DNA from: Climacium dendroides
Lineage: Eukaryota; Streptophyta; Bryopsida; Hypnales; Climaciaceae
Assembly (NCBI GenBank): GCA_950106755.1
Contig: OX467091.1
Coordinates: 14,525,538-14,589,537, forward strand
Length of the DNA stretch: 64,000 nucleotides
Direction: 5' to 3'
Part shown: positions 1 to 12,646 of the stretch, piece by piece
Numbering within the stretch: position 1 is the first letter of the stretch
Layout: each line of letters opens with the position of its first letter
Program-made: the position numbers and the translations under genes
Notes under the pieces: generated by a model
What the model saw: the letters and a program-made list of their open reading frames with translations, nothing else
The model's database searches: none
Told to the model about the DNA's origin: nothing

Positions 1-232
1 AAATGAAGATTTAGAAGTTTCCACATATATGTTCATATGTCCAACATATGCTGATTTATGAAAATATCACATCCCGCTTAGCACCATACAGAGTTGCGTT
101 TGCAATGTAAGAAACACTTCAGTTTGTACTTTCCTGTCCAGAATAATGTTCCTTCAGAATTGCTAAAGATTCAAACAGAAGACAACATCTGCAAAAGTAA
201 ATAAATCAACAAACAGGGAGGTATAATATAAC

Positions 233-1519
233 CTGTTTATCTGCACGCTTGGTTTGAAGTTCTTGAACAACTTCCATGATTCGAATTTTATCGTCACTTC
301 GCCCATCAAGATCTACACACAGAATAGCAAATCATGATGGAAGATGAAAGATATTTTGGAAGACAATACACAAATACACTAACATATAACACTCTTTATT
401 ATTTGAAATAGACTCTCCGTCATTTTACATACAGAAAACGAAACTTACCCAAATACTCTGCGGATTTAAGCTTCTCTTTAATTTGTCGGGTGTACTCCAA
501 AGCCTCTGGAGACTGGGTATACAACAGAGAACAAAATTAGCACAGAGGGCAACAGATTCAAATCCGAAACATAGAAAACATTTCCAACATTTCCAACTCT
601 CCGGACCCGAATATGAATCATAATGTCTTAACATTGTTCTGGAGTCAGGATCCCTCAGTAATATTCATTGAGGTGCTTCCTCGATCCGGAATTGAATCCA
701 CGTGAGATTGTAACAGAAATGATGAACAAACCTTTGTCACCTCCGAAACAGCAATTGCAGTGGCCGCACCTGCGTCATCATCTTCGAGTCGTTTCAAAGC
801 GCGTTGAATTTTACGGTCACACTCATTGATGTGCTTCTCCAAACAATCCTGCAAGTCTCGATCATAATTGTCCTTCCCATTCGTCTTTGCTTCCTCATAC
901 CTGATTGCGGTTAAGGTCTAACCTTCGTGCGGGGAAAAAAAAAAAAAAAAAAACCCATGATAATAAAAGAAAAAAACTCAAGTCTCCAGAAATAAACGAA
1001 ACACTGGAAAGGATACTCTTTTCGCAGTTGCAAAGAGTGCACTTTCGAGCACGGCCCGAGGTCCATTTTCTGCAAACCGCAGATGGCAAAGTCAATGCGC
1101 ACAACCCCCCTCGTATTTTCGGAAACACAAACGGTCCAAAGACATTTCCAAAATACTACATAAAAATTCTTTCCTGCGCCTATTCCCCGAAATTAAGACC
1201 ATTGAGAGCTCTAATGCTTCTAACCAAAGCTAATCTCTTATGATCAAAGAAATATTCAACACCCTAGCCACGAAACAAAGAATCGTCTACCAAAGTCGAG
1301 CTCATTAATAAAATCCATTAACCACTGGTGAAACTGAAACCCTAAAAAAATGGTCCAAGCCTCCCAACGCACCGTAAGTTGGAAGAGATCATGAGGACAA
1401 AGCCCCGTGAGATACAGGCGACAAACATCGCGGTCCCAGTAGTTCCGCTTCACCTCTAAAACATCTCCATTGCGGTTCGCTCCCATCAAGGCATCTAACT
1501 GCTTCCGAAACGCATCCAT
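233..1519 (-). CDS. LUC7: LUC7-like U1 snRNP-associated splicing factor, 5' part (3' end outside window)
   Basis: Five coding exons join in frame: 1373-1519, 1017-1069, 732-900, 449-512 and 233-312, giving 171 codons; the rest lies left of the window. The start is the ATG at 1519, which opens MDAFRKQLDALMGANRNGD, the typical LUC7 N-terminus; the open frame upstream of it is 5'UTR. A CCCH zinc finger is complete (C33, C41, C56, H60). It is followed by the CDRKI/RALKRLEDDDA helical region and SEVTK, all at family positions. LUC7 proteins bind the U1 snRNP in the nucleus and help choose 5' splice sites; that role is taken from the family. All introns seen here have GT-AG ends. Identity is very secure; which LUC7 paralogue it is cannot be told without the C-terminus, which may or may not carry an RS domain. 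Confidence 0.93.
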
Positions 1520-1958
1520 GGCGTGCTTCCGATCAACCCTAACTCGAGAGTCCAAACTATGAAAAATGAAAAAAAAATCCTGGTTCTCCAAATGCTCACA
1601 GCAACGCTTGGATTTTCGCCGTCCCTAGGAACGTCGCCCTAAGCTACAATTCCATACTGTCCGCAGTCGCACGATAAGATCCAGAGTGAAAAGATTTTCG
1701 GGATTTTGAAGGTGCAAGACGATGAGATTGTTGATGATGAAATTGGAAACAGAAAATATGTGTAAGAAGTCTAGATGGCGCATCGAAGAGCCATGGCAAC
1801 CCTCCGTCAGGTCCGCGCTGCTCGCCTCTGCAAACGAACTGGACCCTTCGTATAATTACTTGGTCGGTCGGACTTTCACGGTCTTGAATCGAGGTCGGAT
1901 GTCACGGTCATGGATTGTGGTCGGACTTCAGCTGTTGCGGTTGTGGGTTGAGGTTGCA

Positions 1959-2506
1959 TTAACCCTTAAAGGACAATGCAAGCCTTTTGGACATTTTGAA
2001 ACTCAAATCTTGAATTTTTATATAGTTCTTGATTTTAAATGTTTTCAAGCTTAACTAAATAAAAATGTAGCTCCAATAATCTACTTTTTACTCCGTTTGA
2101 ATTTTTTTCAAAATTGTTAAAATTGTAATTTTTGTGCCACTTCCAAGATAGCTTCTTCAGAGCTCAAAATACACCACTTTTGAGCTTTTTCTATCAAATT
2201 TCTCTTGGTGTAGTCTTAAAGAGTACATCAATTACACCGTGAAGTTTGTCTCTATTATTTTCAATTTTTCTTAAAAATTTCATAACTATTTAAAGCATTT
2301 TTGTAATTACTGTGATTTTTTATATGATTTTTTTTTAAAACCATATAAAATTCAATTTTATATTTTTAATTGTGAAAAAAATAGATTTAGCTTTAGACAT
2401 ATGTTACAACAATCGAAAAATATCAAAATTTTAAAATCTATGTTTTAATGTAGAAATCTAATGAAGTTTGGCCAAGCCCAAACATGAAATGTCCTTTAAG
2501 GGTTAA
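1959..2506. mobile_element. TTAA-flanked MITE with piggyBac-like ends
   Basis: The two ends, 1959-1975 and 2490-2506, are a perfect 17-bp inverted repeat. Read as TTAA followed by CCCTTAAAGGACA, this gives a TTAA target duplication and CCC...GGG termini, as in piggyBac-type elements. The 540-bp interior is AT-rich and has no coding potential. A matching single end is seen at 36332-36347 and a one-mismatch end at 11411-11427. The piggyBac assignment is inferred from end sequence and target site only; a coincidental TTAA inside longer inverted repeats is the main alternative. Confidence 0.7.
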
Positions 2507-5500
2507 GGTGAGTACCCCCAAAACTGCCACTTGCCCATTATTGGACTAGTCAAATTTTCATTTTTTTGTGTTGGCAAGTGAAGGGAGACAACATTTGGAT
2601 GTTGTATGCAAAAGTTATAAAGAGTCAAAGTGTTTTTTGGAACATGTTCTAAAATTGTTTCTCAACATATGTACACAATTATATTGATTTTGGAGATGTA
2701 TACAAAGTGCTAATGGTGGATTTAGATAGGGTGCGATTCTAGGCTTACCCAACTTAGGGGGAGTCACGGTTGAGTTGCCTCCCCCAACCTCTTGAAAGTT
2801 CAATGTAGCAAACCAACAAGAAAATATGCAAAAAAATTCAACAAACTTACTAAAGAATTGATCAACGGCCAAAAAGATGATTGTAGTTTTAGCGAAATTG
2901 TTGAAGAATCTTCAACTCACTATGAATCCCCTTGTTGTTATTTTTGTAGTTCATAGTTGAGCTTTTATGGTGGTGGGTGGTGGGTGGTGGCTAGCTTTTT
3001 ACAGTATTGGATTGTCTTTGGATTATAACCATCCTAGGTAGTAAGATAGAAATATTTGATTCTATTCACACCCATTCTTATCAAATAGGTGTATATTGAA
3101 GTATTACCAAATGAATATAACCTTCCACTATTCACTTTGAATGGTTCCTGCTATACACATGGCACTTTAAGATTGTATAATAACAAGCTTTTAGTGAATG
3201 GTTTTGGATTCTTCTCAAAACACTTCAAATATATTTGTTAATGAATACTTTAATATTTCTTTAGGTCTTGACTTTGAAAATTCACAAAAAATCCAAAAAA
3301 ATATCCTTGATTTTATTTATTTATTTATTTAATATTAATGATTTCATTTGTTTGTAGGACAAAAATAACACTTAATTGTGATTCCAACTTTATAAATATA
3401 CATCAATTTCAATGAAAGGTAATAGATGGTTCTACCTTAGTCAAGCTTCCAAATACTTGGATCCAAGTTGGTTTGTCATAGTTGTAGGTCACATTCAATT
3501 TAACACCATTATAAATTGAAGTTGTCTTGTCATTATTGTAGTTAGTGGTCAAGCTTTCATAGTTTTGAATCAAAGCTATACTTTGACAATTGTAGATAGT
3601 AGCTACGCTTTCATGGTTGTGGGTTGAAATACAAATTAAGGCAAACTTTGATATTGTATGCCAATGAAGTTGGCAAAGGTCAAAGATAAATATTAGAGTT
3701 GGTAATACTTTTGTTGATATTAGCAATCAAAAATTCACTTTCATGAAAGTAAGGGGGAACAAGTGAAAGAGTGAGAATTACCTTTTAGTCAAAGTAATGT
3801 GAGTTGAATGTGATGATTTCTAGAACGTAATGCAAGCAAATATTGATGAATTTTTGAGTGTGATGATTTTTAGAATGCAATTCTTAAATAGATCTTTACA
3901 AGCAGAGTTTTAATCCAAATTAGATGTTGCAATGATATATCCTTAAATGTTAAAAAAATCTTTATAATGGTATTTATAAGCCCAATGTGGAGTTGAATTT
4001 CAATTTCTGGTATTGTATTTTAGTAGGTCTCAAAATAGTATTGTAGCTTTCTAGCAACTTGGTCAAAATATAAATAATTTAGAAAGTGCCTAAATTTCTG
4101 GAAAATTATTGACCTAATTTGCCAATGTGTGTATATATATAGAGAAAAAAAATTCATAGAAATTCAACTTACTCTACACAATAATGCATCTCTTTATCAA
4201 TAATTGTAAAGTAACATACATTGCAAAGTTTTTTGCATTTCTATTTTGACTATTTTAAAGCACAATCTTTTACATCAAAATGTGTTTCCAATACGCAATG
4301 GATCCTAACACTTAACAAAACCATGACATATAAAGTATGAATTTTAGTGTTTGGAGATTATGACAAAGATTTAGGTAAATTAATGCAATCACTTTAGATG
4401 AAAGTAGCTACAACCATCCTAAAATAATAAGAACAATTTGGATGAATGCCTAATTTATTTTAATTATATTTTAAAATTATTTAATTTTTATAAATATTAT
4501 TTTTTAAGTTGCCTAACTATTATGTGCACTTTAATCAATTATTCAGCTATTAGGAAGCTACAATTATTAATTATCCTCGTCATGTATAATAAATGAGGGT
4601 GTTAATGTATTATTTGTTGTTGACTATGAGTATGTAGAGGCAAGAAGTGAATTTGTAAGACTTTGAGCGTAGAAGAGGCTTGTAGGGGACTTTTAGACTT
4701 TTGAAGGATTTGACTTCGGGCCTTGGCTTTGCCATATAAGTATATTTTAGGAATTTAACATGATAGGGATACAAAATTGTAGCCACCATAATATTCTTGA
4801 CTTGCATATACCAAAGTACATTAATAAAAAAAATCAATGCTATATTCCATGTATCATCTACTGCCAACAATTTGCTAAATCACTATATAAGAAAAATTGC
4901 ACTATTTCTTCATGTTCGAAGAGTGCAATGAATTATAGATAATGCCTTTTGCTCTTATAAAAGTCTATAAGTTTTACATAGTAGGAACACCCACAATTTC
5001 TAAGTTCACTAAAATTTTTGAATGCCCACTAACTATTTTGAACTTCTTTTCCATTCAAATACAACTTTATACCCCAAACATACCTTCTATACCTAAGGGC
5101 CAAGTATATTCACTCCCTTCCAAGATTAAATGTGGTAGTTAGAATTATTCATACTAGTGAATTTAAAACAACTTCACAAATCTTGTTAAATCAATCAATT
5201 TAGAAGCACTTGAATTTTTAAAAATTTGAATTTTATTTTCGTTCATTTTAATCCCATTTTAAATACATGAGTCCATTACAACAATCCCTCCTACCAAAAT
5301 CATAGCCACATTAATCCAATTGCAAATTGACACTGTTTATTTAAATGGAACTTAAGCCAACTTTATATTAAAAATTATATGTTAAATGGTGCTATGATTG
5401 GTAAAATTTAAAGTAGATACAATTTTTTTGAAAGGATATCGCTTTTTTTAGCAATATTATCAACTATTATAATTATAATCTATAAATTTGATAAAAAAAA

Positions 5501-7043
5501 ATCTCTAAATCTTTTACTATCTTATCGTACTACTAAAATGATAAGTCCCTCTGTAATATCATAAATGCTACCATTAATCCTAGGGGCTCGTGCTTGCTAT
5601 GCTACGCATTCATTGTATCACATATTAGTAAAATTTTGATATATTTGAATAGAATGCATGATAATAATTTCAATAAGTCTTTAAAATAATTATTTTAAAT
5701 ATTTTGTAAAAATATTTTCAATCATGCATACATAGAAATCGTATTTTCACACAATGTGATATTACAGAAATAGAGTAGCAATTTGCAATCACCTCTGTAA
5801 TATTGTTTTTTACAAAGGGTGATATTATAGAAATAATATAGTTGTTGCAATTGAGGTGATATTAAAAAGGATCAATATGCTGATATTATAAAGGTAGCAA
5901 TTCCATTGCTTCTCTTGGCTTTCACTTCTTTGCACTTCTATGATTTTGTACTTTTGTGAGCTTTGAGCTTTCACAATTTCAATTTTCTATTGCTACTACT
6001 AAATGATTTTGAGAAATTTATTCAATTGAAGCGATTTTGGATTCCACAACAATTAAGTTGTTCACAAAGTTTTTGAGATTTATAAGTTTTTCTTTTCAAT
6101 TTTTCAATTTGGATTGTCATTTTTTGTAACAATGGAGTGAAATTTCTAATGCATTCTAATGTATGTGTATCTTTTAAAGTATTTACCATTGCATATGTTT
6201 CATTCATCATTTATTAAATTTCTATTGTTTATTTCAGTATATACTTACTTATAAAAAAAATTATATGAAGATTTTAGTAATTTTTTTTTGAAGATTTATT
6301 GAAATTTTTGTTCTGCATTCTATCTAATACATAAATTTTTTAATAAAATTCTAATGATGAATGCGTAGCAAAGCAAGCACCAACCGCTAGTACATTCCAA
6401 ATATCATAACTATCTATAAATGATAATTTGATAACAAAAAGAATATAAAAATTCTCAAAGTTTTTTAATTTACATATTACAAAACTTGCAATGACCCTAA
6501 AATTAACACTAGAATAGTTCAATATGTGCAACTTGTAGAAACTGCATGAGTAAAAAAATAGGGTCTTTTTTGTTCAAATTATGTAAATATCAACTAATCA
6601 AAAGACAAATAGTTCCAAAATATCCCCTAAAAAATCAATTCAAGGAATATTGATAGAATATTTGAGAAATATCTTTTCATATTAGGAAAAATTTCAAGCC
6701 TCGAAAGGGCCATTATGAAAGGTTCCCCAAGCTATGAATAAGCATGGGCAAATTATTTAATAATTAAAAATTAATTAATTAATTAATAAAAAATTGAAAA
6801 GCATTAAATTTTTGTAATAAAAAATAATCACAATTTGATGTGGCCGTAGTTATGCCTCATCAAACTATCATAGTTTTGTAATTTTGGATTTATTTAAAAA
6901 GATTTTGTTAAACCTATCCTGCACCATCAAGATCCTACTATTTGTTGTGGGAAAAAATTAATTTTAAAATTTTAAAATTTTAGTAATTTAAATTTATTTA
7001 TTTTTCATTATTTCAGCCAACATCCCCCGTTGTCAGGGAATTG
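2507..7043. other. AT-rich intergenic DNA, no gene seen
   Basis: There are only short, low-complexity reading frames. The stretch 3420-3730 has loosely repeated words around gctttcatggttgtg but no protein-like signal. Bases 2681-2740 (tattgattttggagatgta and following) recur in diverged form at 13990-14065, which points to old dispersed repeats. Confidence 0.6.
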
Positions 7044-7468
7044 CTACACTAAAATTGGTAAATAGTGTTGGCAACACTAATTAGTCGAACTAACACTAAT
7101 TGTGATTTGCAAGGTTAGTGTTAGAACACTAATTACACATTCTAACACTATTTTAGCTCTATAGTAAAAAAATTTGCCTCGATCTAGTTTAGTTTTTGGA
7201 GAATGGTGCCTCCTTTTGTCCAATCAGGAAGGGCCAGAAATTCAGCTTTCCAAGGAAGGGCCAGAAATTCAGATTTCTAAGGAAAGACCAAAAATCTAGA
7301 TTTTCAGGGAAGGGCCAGAAATTCAAATTTTGAGGGAAGAGCCAATTATGACAGCGGGAGTTAAGTGCTCCAACACTATTTTCACATGAGTTGAAAAATA
7401 GTGTTGGGGGTAAAAAATAGGGAACAACACTAATTATCAACCAACACTATTTACCAATTTTAGTGTAG
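7044..7468. mobile_element. CACTA-ended MITE, copy 1, with internal 27-bp array
   Basis: Perfect 28-bp inverted ends lie at 7044-7071 and 7441-7468. The element itself begins CACTAAAATTGG and ends CCAATTTTAGTG, flanked by TA on both sides. The subterminal zones repeat the words aatagtgttgg and aacactaatt in both orientations. Inside, 7227-7345 is a tandem array. There is no transposase. It shares end architecture with the copies at 14238 and 26755 but a different interior. CACTA...TAGTG ends suggest the CACTA superfamily, whereas the TA flank would fit Tc1/mariner; the class is unresolved. Confidence 0.85.
7227..7345. repeat. 27-bp minisatellite inside the MITE
   Basis: About 4.4 units of 27 bp, each opening with ggaagggccagaaattcag or a close variant, start at 7227, 7254, 7281, 7308 and 7335. 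The unit length is a multiple of three, so the minus strand reads as a 9-residue repeat (NLNFWPF-like), but there is no gene context for it. Confidence 0.85.
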
Positions 7469-9371
7469 TCCTCTTCAGAGCTCAAACTTCTTCTAATGAA
7501 TGTTTCAATTTTATAGATTATTTTTAGAGTAGAGGTATCATTTCATAGCCCTCTATTAAGTATTACCCTTTGCTCGTACTTAGTTTATAAATTTCGTACT
7601 AAGTGTCACCTCCATGATTTAAAATCTTAAGAAAAATAATTCATTGGTCATGATGAGTGTATTAAATATGCATGACACTTTTGAAAGCTCTACAAAACAA
7701 TCATTAAGCCTATAAGCTAGTAGACAAATGTGTTGCAAAGGTATGAACTTTCAACCAATTTCTTGAATTGTAATAATTTAAACATTTATATTATTTTAGA
7801 TATGCACTATTTGAAAAGGAATTTTATTATTCTAGTTGTTGCTTTTTATATGCATGTTTCTTAAGAGATATGTAGGCGAAAGTTTGGATTTTACTCTTTA
7901 ATTTCTAATTATATAATAAGCTTTTAAATGTCTCATTTTTGTATAGTTTATTACCAATAGCTTGATCTTCAATATCAAAATCACATTTTCAAGAATGGGA
8001 ACAATGTAGTGGTATGATCCACTCAACTTGTGCTTTGCTTATGGTGATCCCATCCAAGTAGATGGAGACTTTTGTAGTAGTAGGCTTAGCCCTTAATTCT
8101 AATAGATTGAATGGAACATGTGCATACAAAATTTTCACTTAAAAATACTTATAACATCTTCAACTACTCATAATTCAATTGTAGCCATTTAAAAAAATTG
8201 TTTACAATAAATAATATAAGTTTATATAGCTTTAAGTACAATTCATGTGAATGATTGAGGTTCTAATTGATCATGTAACTAAATCAATTAGAACCTCAAT
8301 CATTCAAAATAGAACCTCAATCATTCAAATGAATTAGCACTTGGTTTGACAAAATGAACCTCAATGTTGGTAGCAAACCAAGTGTGGTTTAACAAAAACA
8401 TTTCATTCACAAACATCATGTGAATTTTAAAACTTTACATATTTTGATTCATCATATTTTTAATATATTATTTGTAAAATACATATAAAATACCAATAAC
8501 CAATCACTCATTTGAAACTAAATGCTAAATTTAAATAAATTTTGTACTTAAATATAAGACTATAAAAATTCAAAGAAGAAAAATGCAATAATCTATTTAA
8601 ATTGCAGTTTTTTTGGTAAGTGATAAGAAATTTTACCATGTATACTAAATGATATATTCCACTACAATGTCAATAGAGATTTTGTAGTGACAAAAAGTTC
8701 AAGTTCTATAAATTTCTATGATTTTAGACTTGCAATAATTTAAACCACCACTTTTTTTAAGATTAGGATGTCCACATATAATTAATTAATTGTATTATTT
8801 AAAAAAAACTATAGCTTCTTTTTAAATTTTACTCTTCATCATCTAATTACATTTTCCACATGTCACATCATTTTTAAGAAATTTAGTAATTATGCAATTA
8901 GGAAAGTAAAATTTTTAATTCATATTTTAGTATATAGATATAGATGAGTTGGACGAGACAATGCAACTCCCTTATTGTTGATTCCTAGAAGTGAAAAGAA
9001 ATTCAAATCTTTTTTAATAAACAAAACCTATAATTTATTTTCATTGATTCATTTAAAAAATTGAAAATGAAAAATAATTTTAAAATACTCGGCAACTTTT
9101 GAAATTCAAAAAAAAAATTTATGGTATTGTTGGCCTTTTATTGCAATCACTACACTTATTATAGCCAATTACATTGTCTAAAATATTTCATTGTTGTTTG
9201 AAGCTCTAAAATAACAAAAATATGAGGTAAACTCTATCAAAGTGATAGACATGATCAAATTTTAAGATCTATTTTGGCAAAAAAATTTAATATAAAAATT
9301 CTTTTGTAATTATACAGATTTTTATATTTTAAATTTTTAAAAATTTATAATTTGTTTTTTGATTCTATTTA
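7469..9371. other. AT-rich intergenic DNA with a short perfect hairpin
   Basis: No gene is seen. The only structured part is the hairpin at 8248-8306, listed separately, plus a direct partial copy of its right arm at 8308-8330. Confidence 0.6.
8248..8306. repeat. Perfect 24-bp stem hairpin with 11-base loop
   Basis: Bases 8248-8271 (tgaatgattgaggttctaat and on) pair perfectly with 8283-8306; the loop is 8272-8282. A further copy of the arm core follows at 8308-8330. The size is miRNA-hairpin-like, but there is no other evidence of transcription; a tiny foldback repeat is equally likely. Confidence 0.8.
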
Positions 9372-10734
9372 TTAGAATCTTTTGTAATTCATCTTTTGTA
9401 AATTTTTTATTAACAATGACTCTAGTATGGTTGAAGAACAAATTTGAATTGATCGAAAATTGGGTAATTTTAAAAGATCATGTCCATAAATGCAAATGGC
9501 TTTGTTTTTCTTTAGCCACGATTTTTCAATTGTAATATTATATATTTGATTTGGCAAAACATTGCACTCTTCAATAGTTTCAACATCACCAATTTTTAAA
9601 ATCACTAAACAAGAGTTTTTTTATATCTTTCAATGTAGTTATTAGCTAATGTAACTACAAGGGTCAAGAGTGTCTCTAGTCAGCCAAGCTTGAAAATTGA
9701 ATTGCTCAACAAAAGCTTTAGTGATGGTTGAAAATGAAGAACTTGTATCCAAAAGTGTGTCTATATTTCTATACCATTTATAATACCAAAAATAATTGCT
9801 AGTAAAAAAAGATTCATCTAAATGAACTTGAAAGTATGAAGACATATTTGAAGGCAACAAATCAAAATTTGTTTTATCCCATTTGTTGTCATTGTTAAAT
9901 CCATTATATCAATTTATACCAGTTTGACACTCAAAAATGCATTTGAGCACCTTCATTGAGCATTATTATTCAATATCTTACTTTTGAATTTACAATTTTA
10001 TTTTTTTGTTGAAAAAATGACACCTAACCAAAATTTATGAACTCTAGATTGTTAAATTGCTTAGATTGCAATTTCCACAATTATTGTCCATTAATCAAAT
10101 TTAAAGAAGAATTTTTGTTTTTGTTTTTTTGAATTTCGTTATTAATATGTTGACAATTATTTTTCAAATTTCTCCTAGATAGTGGTAATGCAACTTGGTG
10201 AAAACTAGTATCATTTTGCTTTTTAGAATTGAATTTCTTGGAGTCTATATTGTTATTTAGGTCAACACTTGAAGTTGACAATGATGCTATAGAATTTGCC
10301 TTGGTATGGAGTGACCATTGTTTATAACTTTTAGTGCTACTTCTAGTTGTATTACCATCTTCTTTGTCATATTTCATATTCTTTAAATGACTATAATTGG
10401 GATTGCATTGATCAATTGTATGTCCAGGGCTTCCACAACATAAACAATAACTCAAAGAAGAGAAATTCATGAAATAAGACAAGAATGATTTTTTGATTTT
10501 ATTATGAATTATGAAGTTTTTCAAATTTGTAACGGAATTGAAATTTCTTAATTGCCACAATCTCCCAAGTTTATCACTAGGTTGAAATCTATATATAGAC
10601 CAATGTGGAGATTCCTTTTGTGATTTTTTTTTCTTTGAAAAATTGTTTGTAAACCTTGAAGTTTCTTCCAATGTTGGTAGTGATTTCTTATATAAATTAT
10701 TGAAATCCAATGTAGTACTATTTATTGATTTCAT
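9372..10734 (-). pseudogene. Decayed retroelement Gag / aspartic-protease-like relic
   Basis: The upstream frame, 10081-10734, encodes 217 residues opening with a real ATG. It has one zinc knuckle of the form C-x2-C-x4-H-x4-C at residues 97-110 (CLCCGSPGHTIDQC), as in retroelement nucleocapsids, in a Lys/Asn/Ser-rich context. Downstream in a different frame, 9642-9860 holds LLDTSSSFSTITKAFVEQFN, resembling a retropepsin-like D-T/S-S motif followed by its hydrophobic strand. The same frame resumes after an in-frame stop near 9621-9623 (ILKIGDVETIEECNVLP and on). No reverse transcriptase, integrase or LTRs were found. The order Gag then protease fits an LTR-type element; the superfamily cannot be named. 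The relic is split by stops and frame changes. Confidence 0.55.
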
Positions 10735-12400
10735 TTTTGAAATTATAAAAGATTATGAAAAATCTTAATGACATATTCAAAAAATTCTTTTGATAACGTA
10801 AAAAAACATTTGTTTTAGCCCTTTGAAAGGATTTACTTATCTTATACTAAAAATTTTATATCATTTTATTTTTTAATTTTACAAAACAATGATAATTGAA
10901 GGTTTTAATGCTTTTATGAGTGATCATTATTAACAATATAATTCAAATGATGACTTTTATATTGGAATTAGTTTAGGCTTTAAAATGTACAAGATTTATT
11001 TATTAAATTTTGATCATGATATACATAATTCTTTAGGCAAGAGGTGTGCAACATTCTATAGAGGTGGTACAATTATTTTAATTACTTAATTAAATGTGCT
11101 ATAAATGCTTTGCATGCCCTTTCAACAACCTTTCATAAATTTGTCTACAATGCATTAAGTTGCTAGCAATTTGAATTTGCACATTTGTTTGATGTCTTTG
11201 TATACAAAATAAAGAAACTAAATAATAATTAAATACATTTTTTAATCAATAAAATAAAATAAAACTATTAAAAAATTGAGCTTTTATATATTAATTGAAT
11301 TCATCATTTAATCCTTGAAAGATGTTGAGGACAATAAGTATACAATGGATGACTTTTTTTGATATAAACTTGGAATGCACCTTTTGATTGGATACCTCTC
11401 ACCGATATAATGTCCTTTTAGGGTTAATTCCAATGAAGTTTAAAATTAGAATACTAGTAAATATTTCTATGTATTAAAAAAATATAAGGTGCATTAGGTG
11501 ATCAAAAATAGACATGACCAAAGCCATGGAATTTTGAATCTAAGTGATTGCAATTGAAGTCATGAAATTTGAGCCCATACAATTCAAGCTTTGACTTACC
11601 TCTAAAGGACCAAACAATAGTTTTAAGCAACATAACAATTTTGGGACAGCTCACTAAAAACAGAAATTTGTTTTAAAAAATTTGGCATTAAATTCAAAGA
11701 AACCAAAATATTTGGCAACTATCTTACATAGCTTCAAATGCCACTTGTTTTTCTGTGTGTATAAATTAGAAAATAAGTTGTTTATATAAAAAGGGTGGTA
11801 GGAAGTAAAACAACCTTTGTGCAATATGGAAACTAGTAGGAGCTCAAATACATATAGTTAAGTGAAAGTAGTAGGAATTTTGTTCAAAGTATAATTTCAG
11901 TGCTCATTTTGACATAGAAGAACAAATTTTTTTCAAAAAACTTTGCCTCCCAAGCCTCCCACTAATCCCTCCCTCAAGATCCCCTTAAACCTCAAAATGA
12001 CCCGTGACATGCAATCATGTAGAGCCCGACTTCACATCAACAACATACCATGTGAAAATTGCAAGAAAATATTTGCCAAAAAAAATTTCCAACTCCAATA
12101 GTCAACTAAAAGAACTTGTAAAATTACATATTTCCCTCAAAAAAATTGTATGAGAAGTGGATAATTATGCCACTGAAGAAAAAATATCACTTGAATGAAT
12201 GAGATGGGAAAGATCATCCATTATTTGATGCTTTCTTCTACAAAGTAAAAGATTTTTTGGTTCTTCTCCAAACTAAAAGCCCTTTGTGAATGTTTAAAAG
12301 AAAAATAAAAGACCTTTTACTTCTTTTTCCTTCTCCAAAGTAAAAGCCTTTTGTGAATGTTTAAAAAAAAAGTAAAAGACCTTTTATTTTTTCTCAATTA
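10735..12400. other. AT-rich intergenic DNA upstream of SAUR
   Basis: No reading frame of note. Bases 11411-11427 match the right end of the TTAA-flanked MITE at 1959 with one mismatch, without a clear partner end. A two-unit 67-bp direct repeat lies at 12264-12400 and is listed separately. Confidence 0.55.
12264..12400. repeat. Two-copy 67-bp direct repeat in the SAUR promoter region
   Basis: The unit begins ttctccaaa, contains aaaagcc(c/t)tttgtgaatg and ends near agacctttta. Copies start at 12264 and 12331 and differ by a few bases. It lies just upstream of the TATA box of the SAUR gene, so it may be part of the promoter. Confidence 0.7.
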
Positions 12401-12411
12401 TACCAAACACC

Positions 12412-12421
12412 TATAAAATAC
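12412..12421 (+). promoter_or_regulatory. TATA box of the SAUR gene
   Basis: The sequence ctataaaata lies about 230 bases before the SAUR start codon, which predicts transcription starting near 12445 and a 5'UTR of roughly 200 bases. I saw no TGTCTC-type auxin response element in the preceding 400 bases. Confidence 0.5.
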
Positions 12422-12646
12422 AACACGTCCTTCATTTTATTATACTCACACCACATTGATAGATCAACATTACTTCCATTTTATTACTTTCAACACGTCT
12501 ACTTCAATTATAGTGTGCATTTACATACCATTCTTCTCCCCGTGTGCTAATAGTGATGCATTTTGTTGTGTTGTAAAGAGCACCAACTTTAGTAACTCAC
12601 TCACTCATTTCAAACAATTTGTTGAAAAAAACAAGCCTTTAGAATC

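Noticed and set aside
905..1243. Plus-strand 112-codon frame
   Set aside because: It lies antisense to LUC7 exons 2-3 and their introns and is driven by a poly-A/poly-K stretch.
1722..2054. Plus-strand 110-codon frame beside LUC7
   Set aside because: It runs into the TTAA-flanked MITE and shows no family signature.
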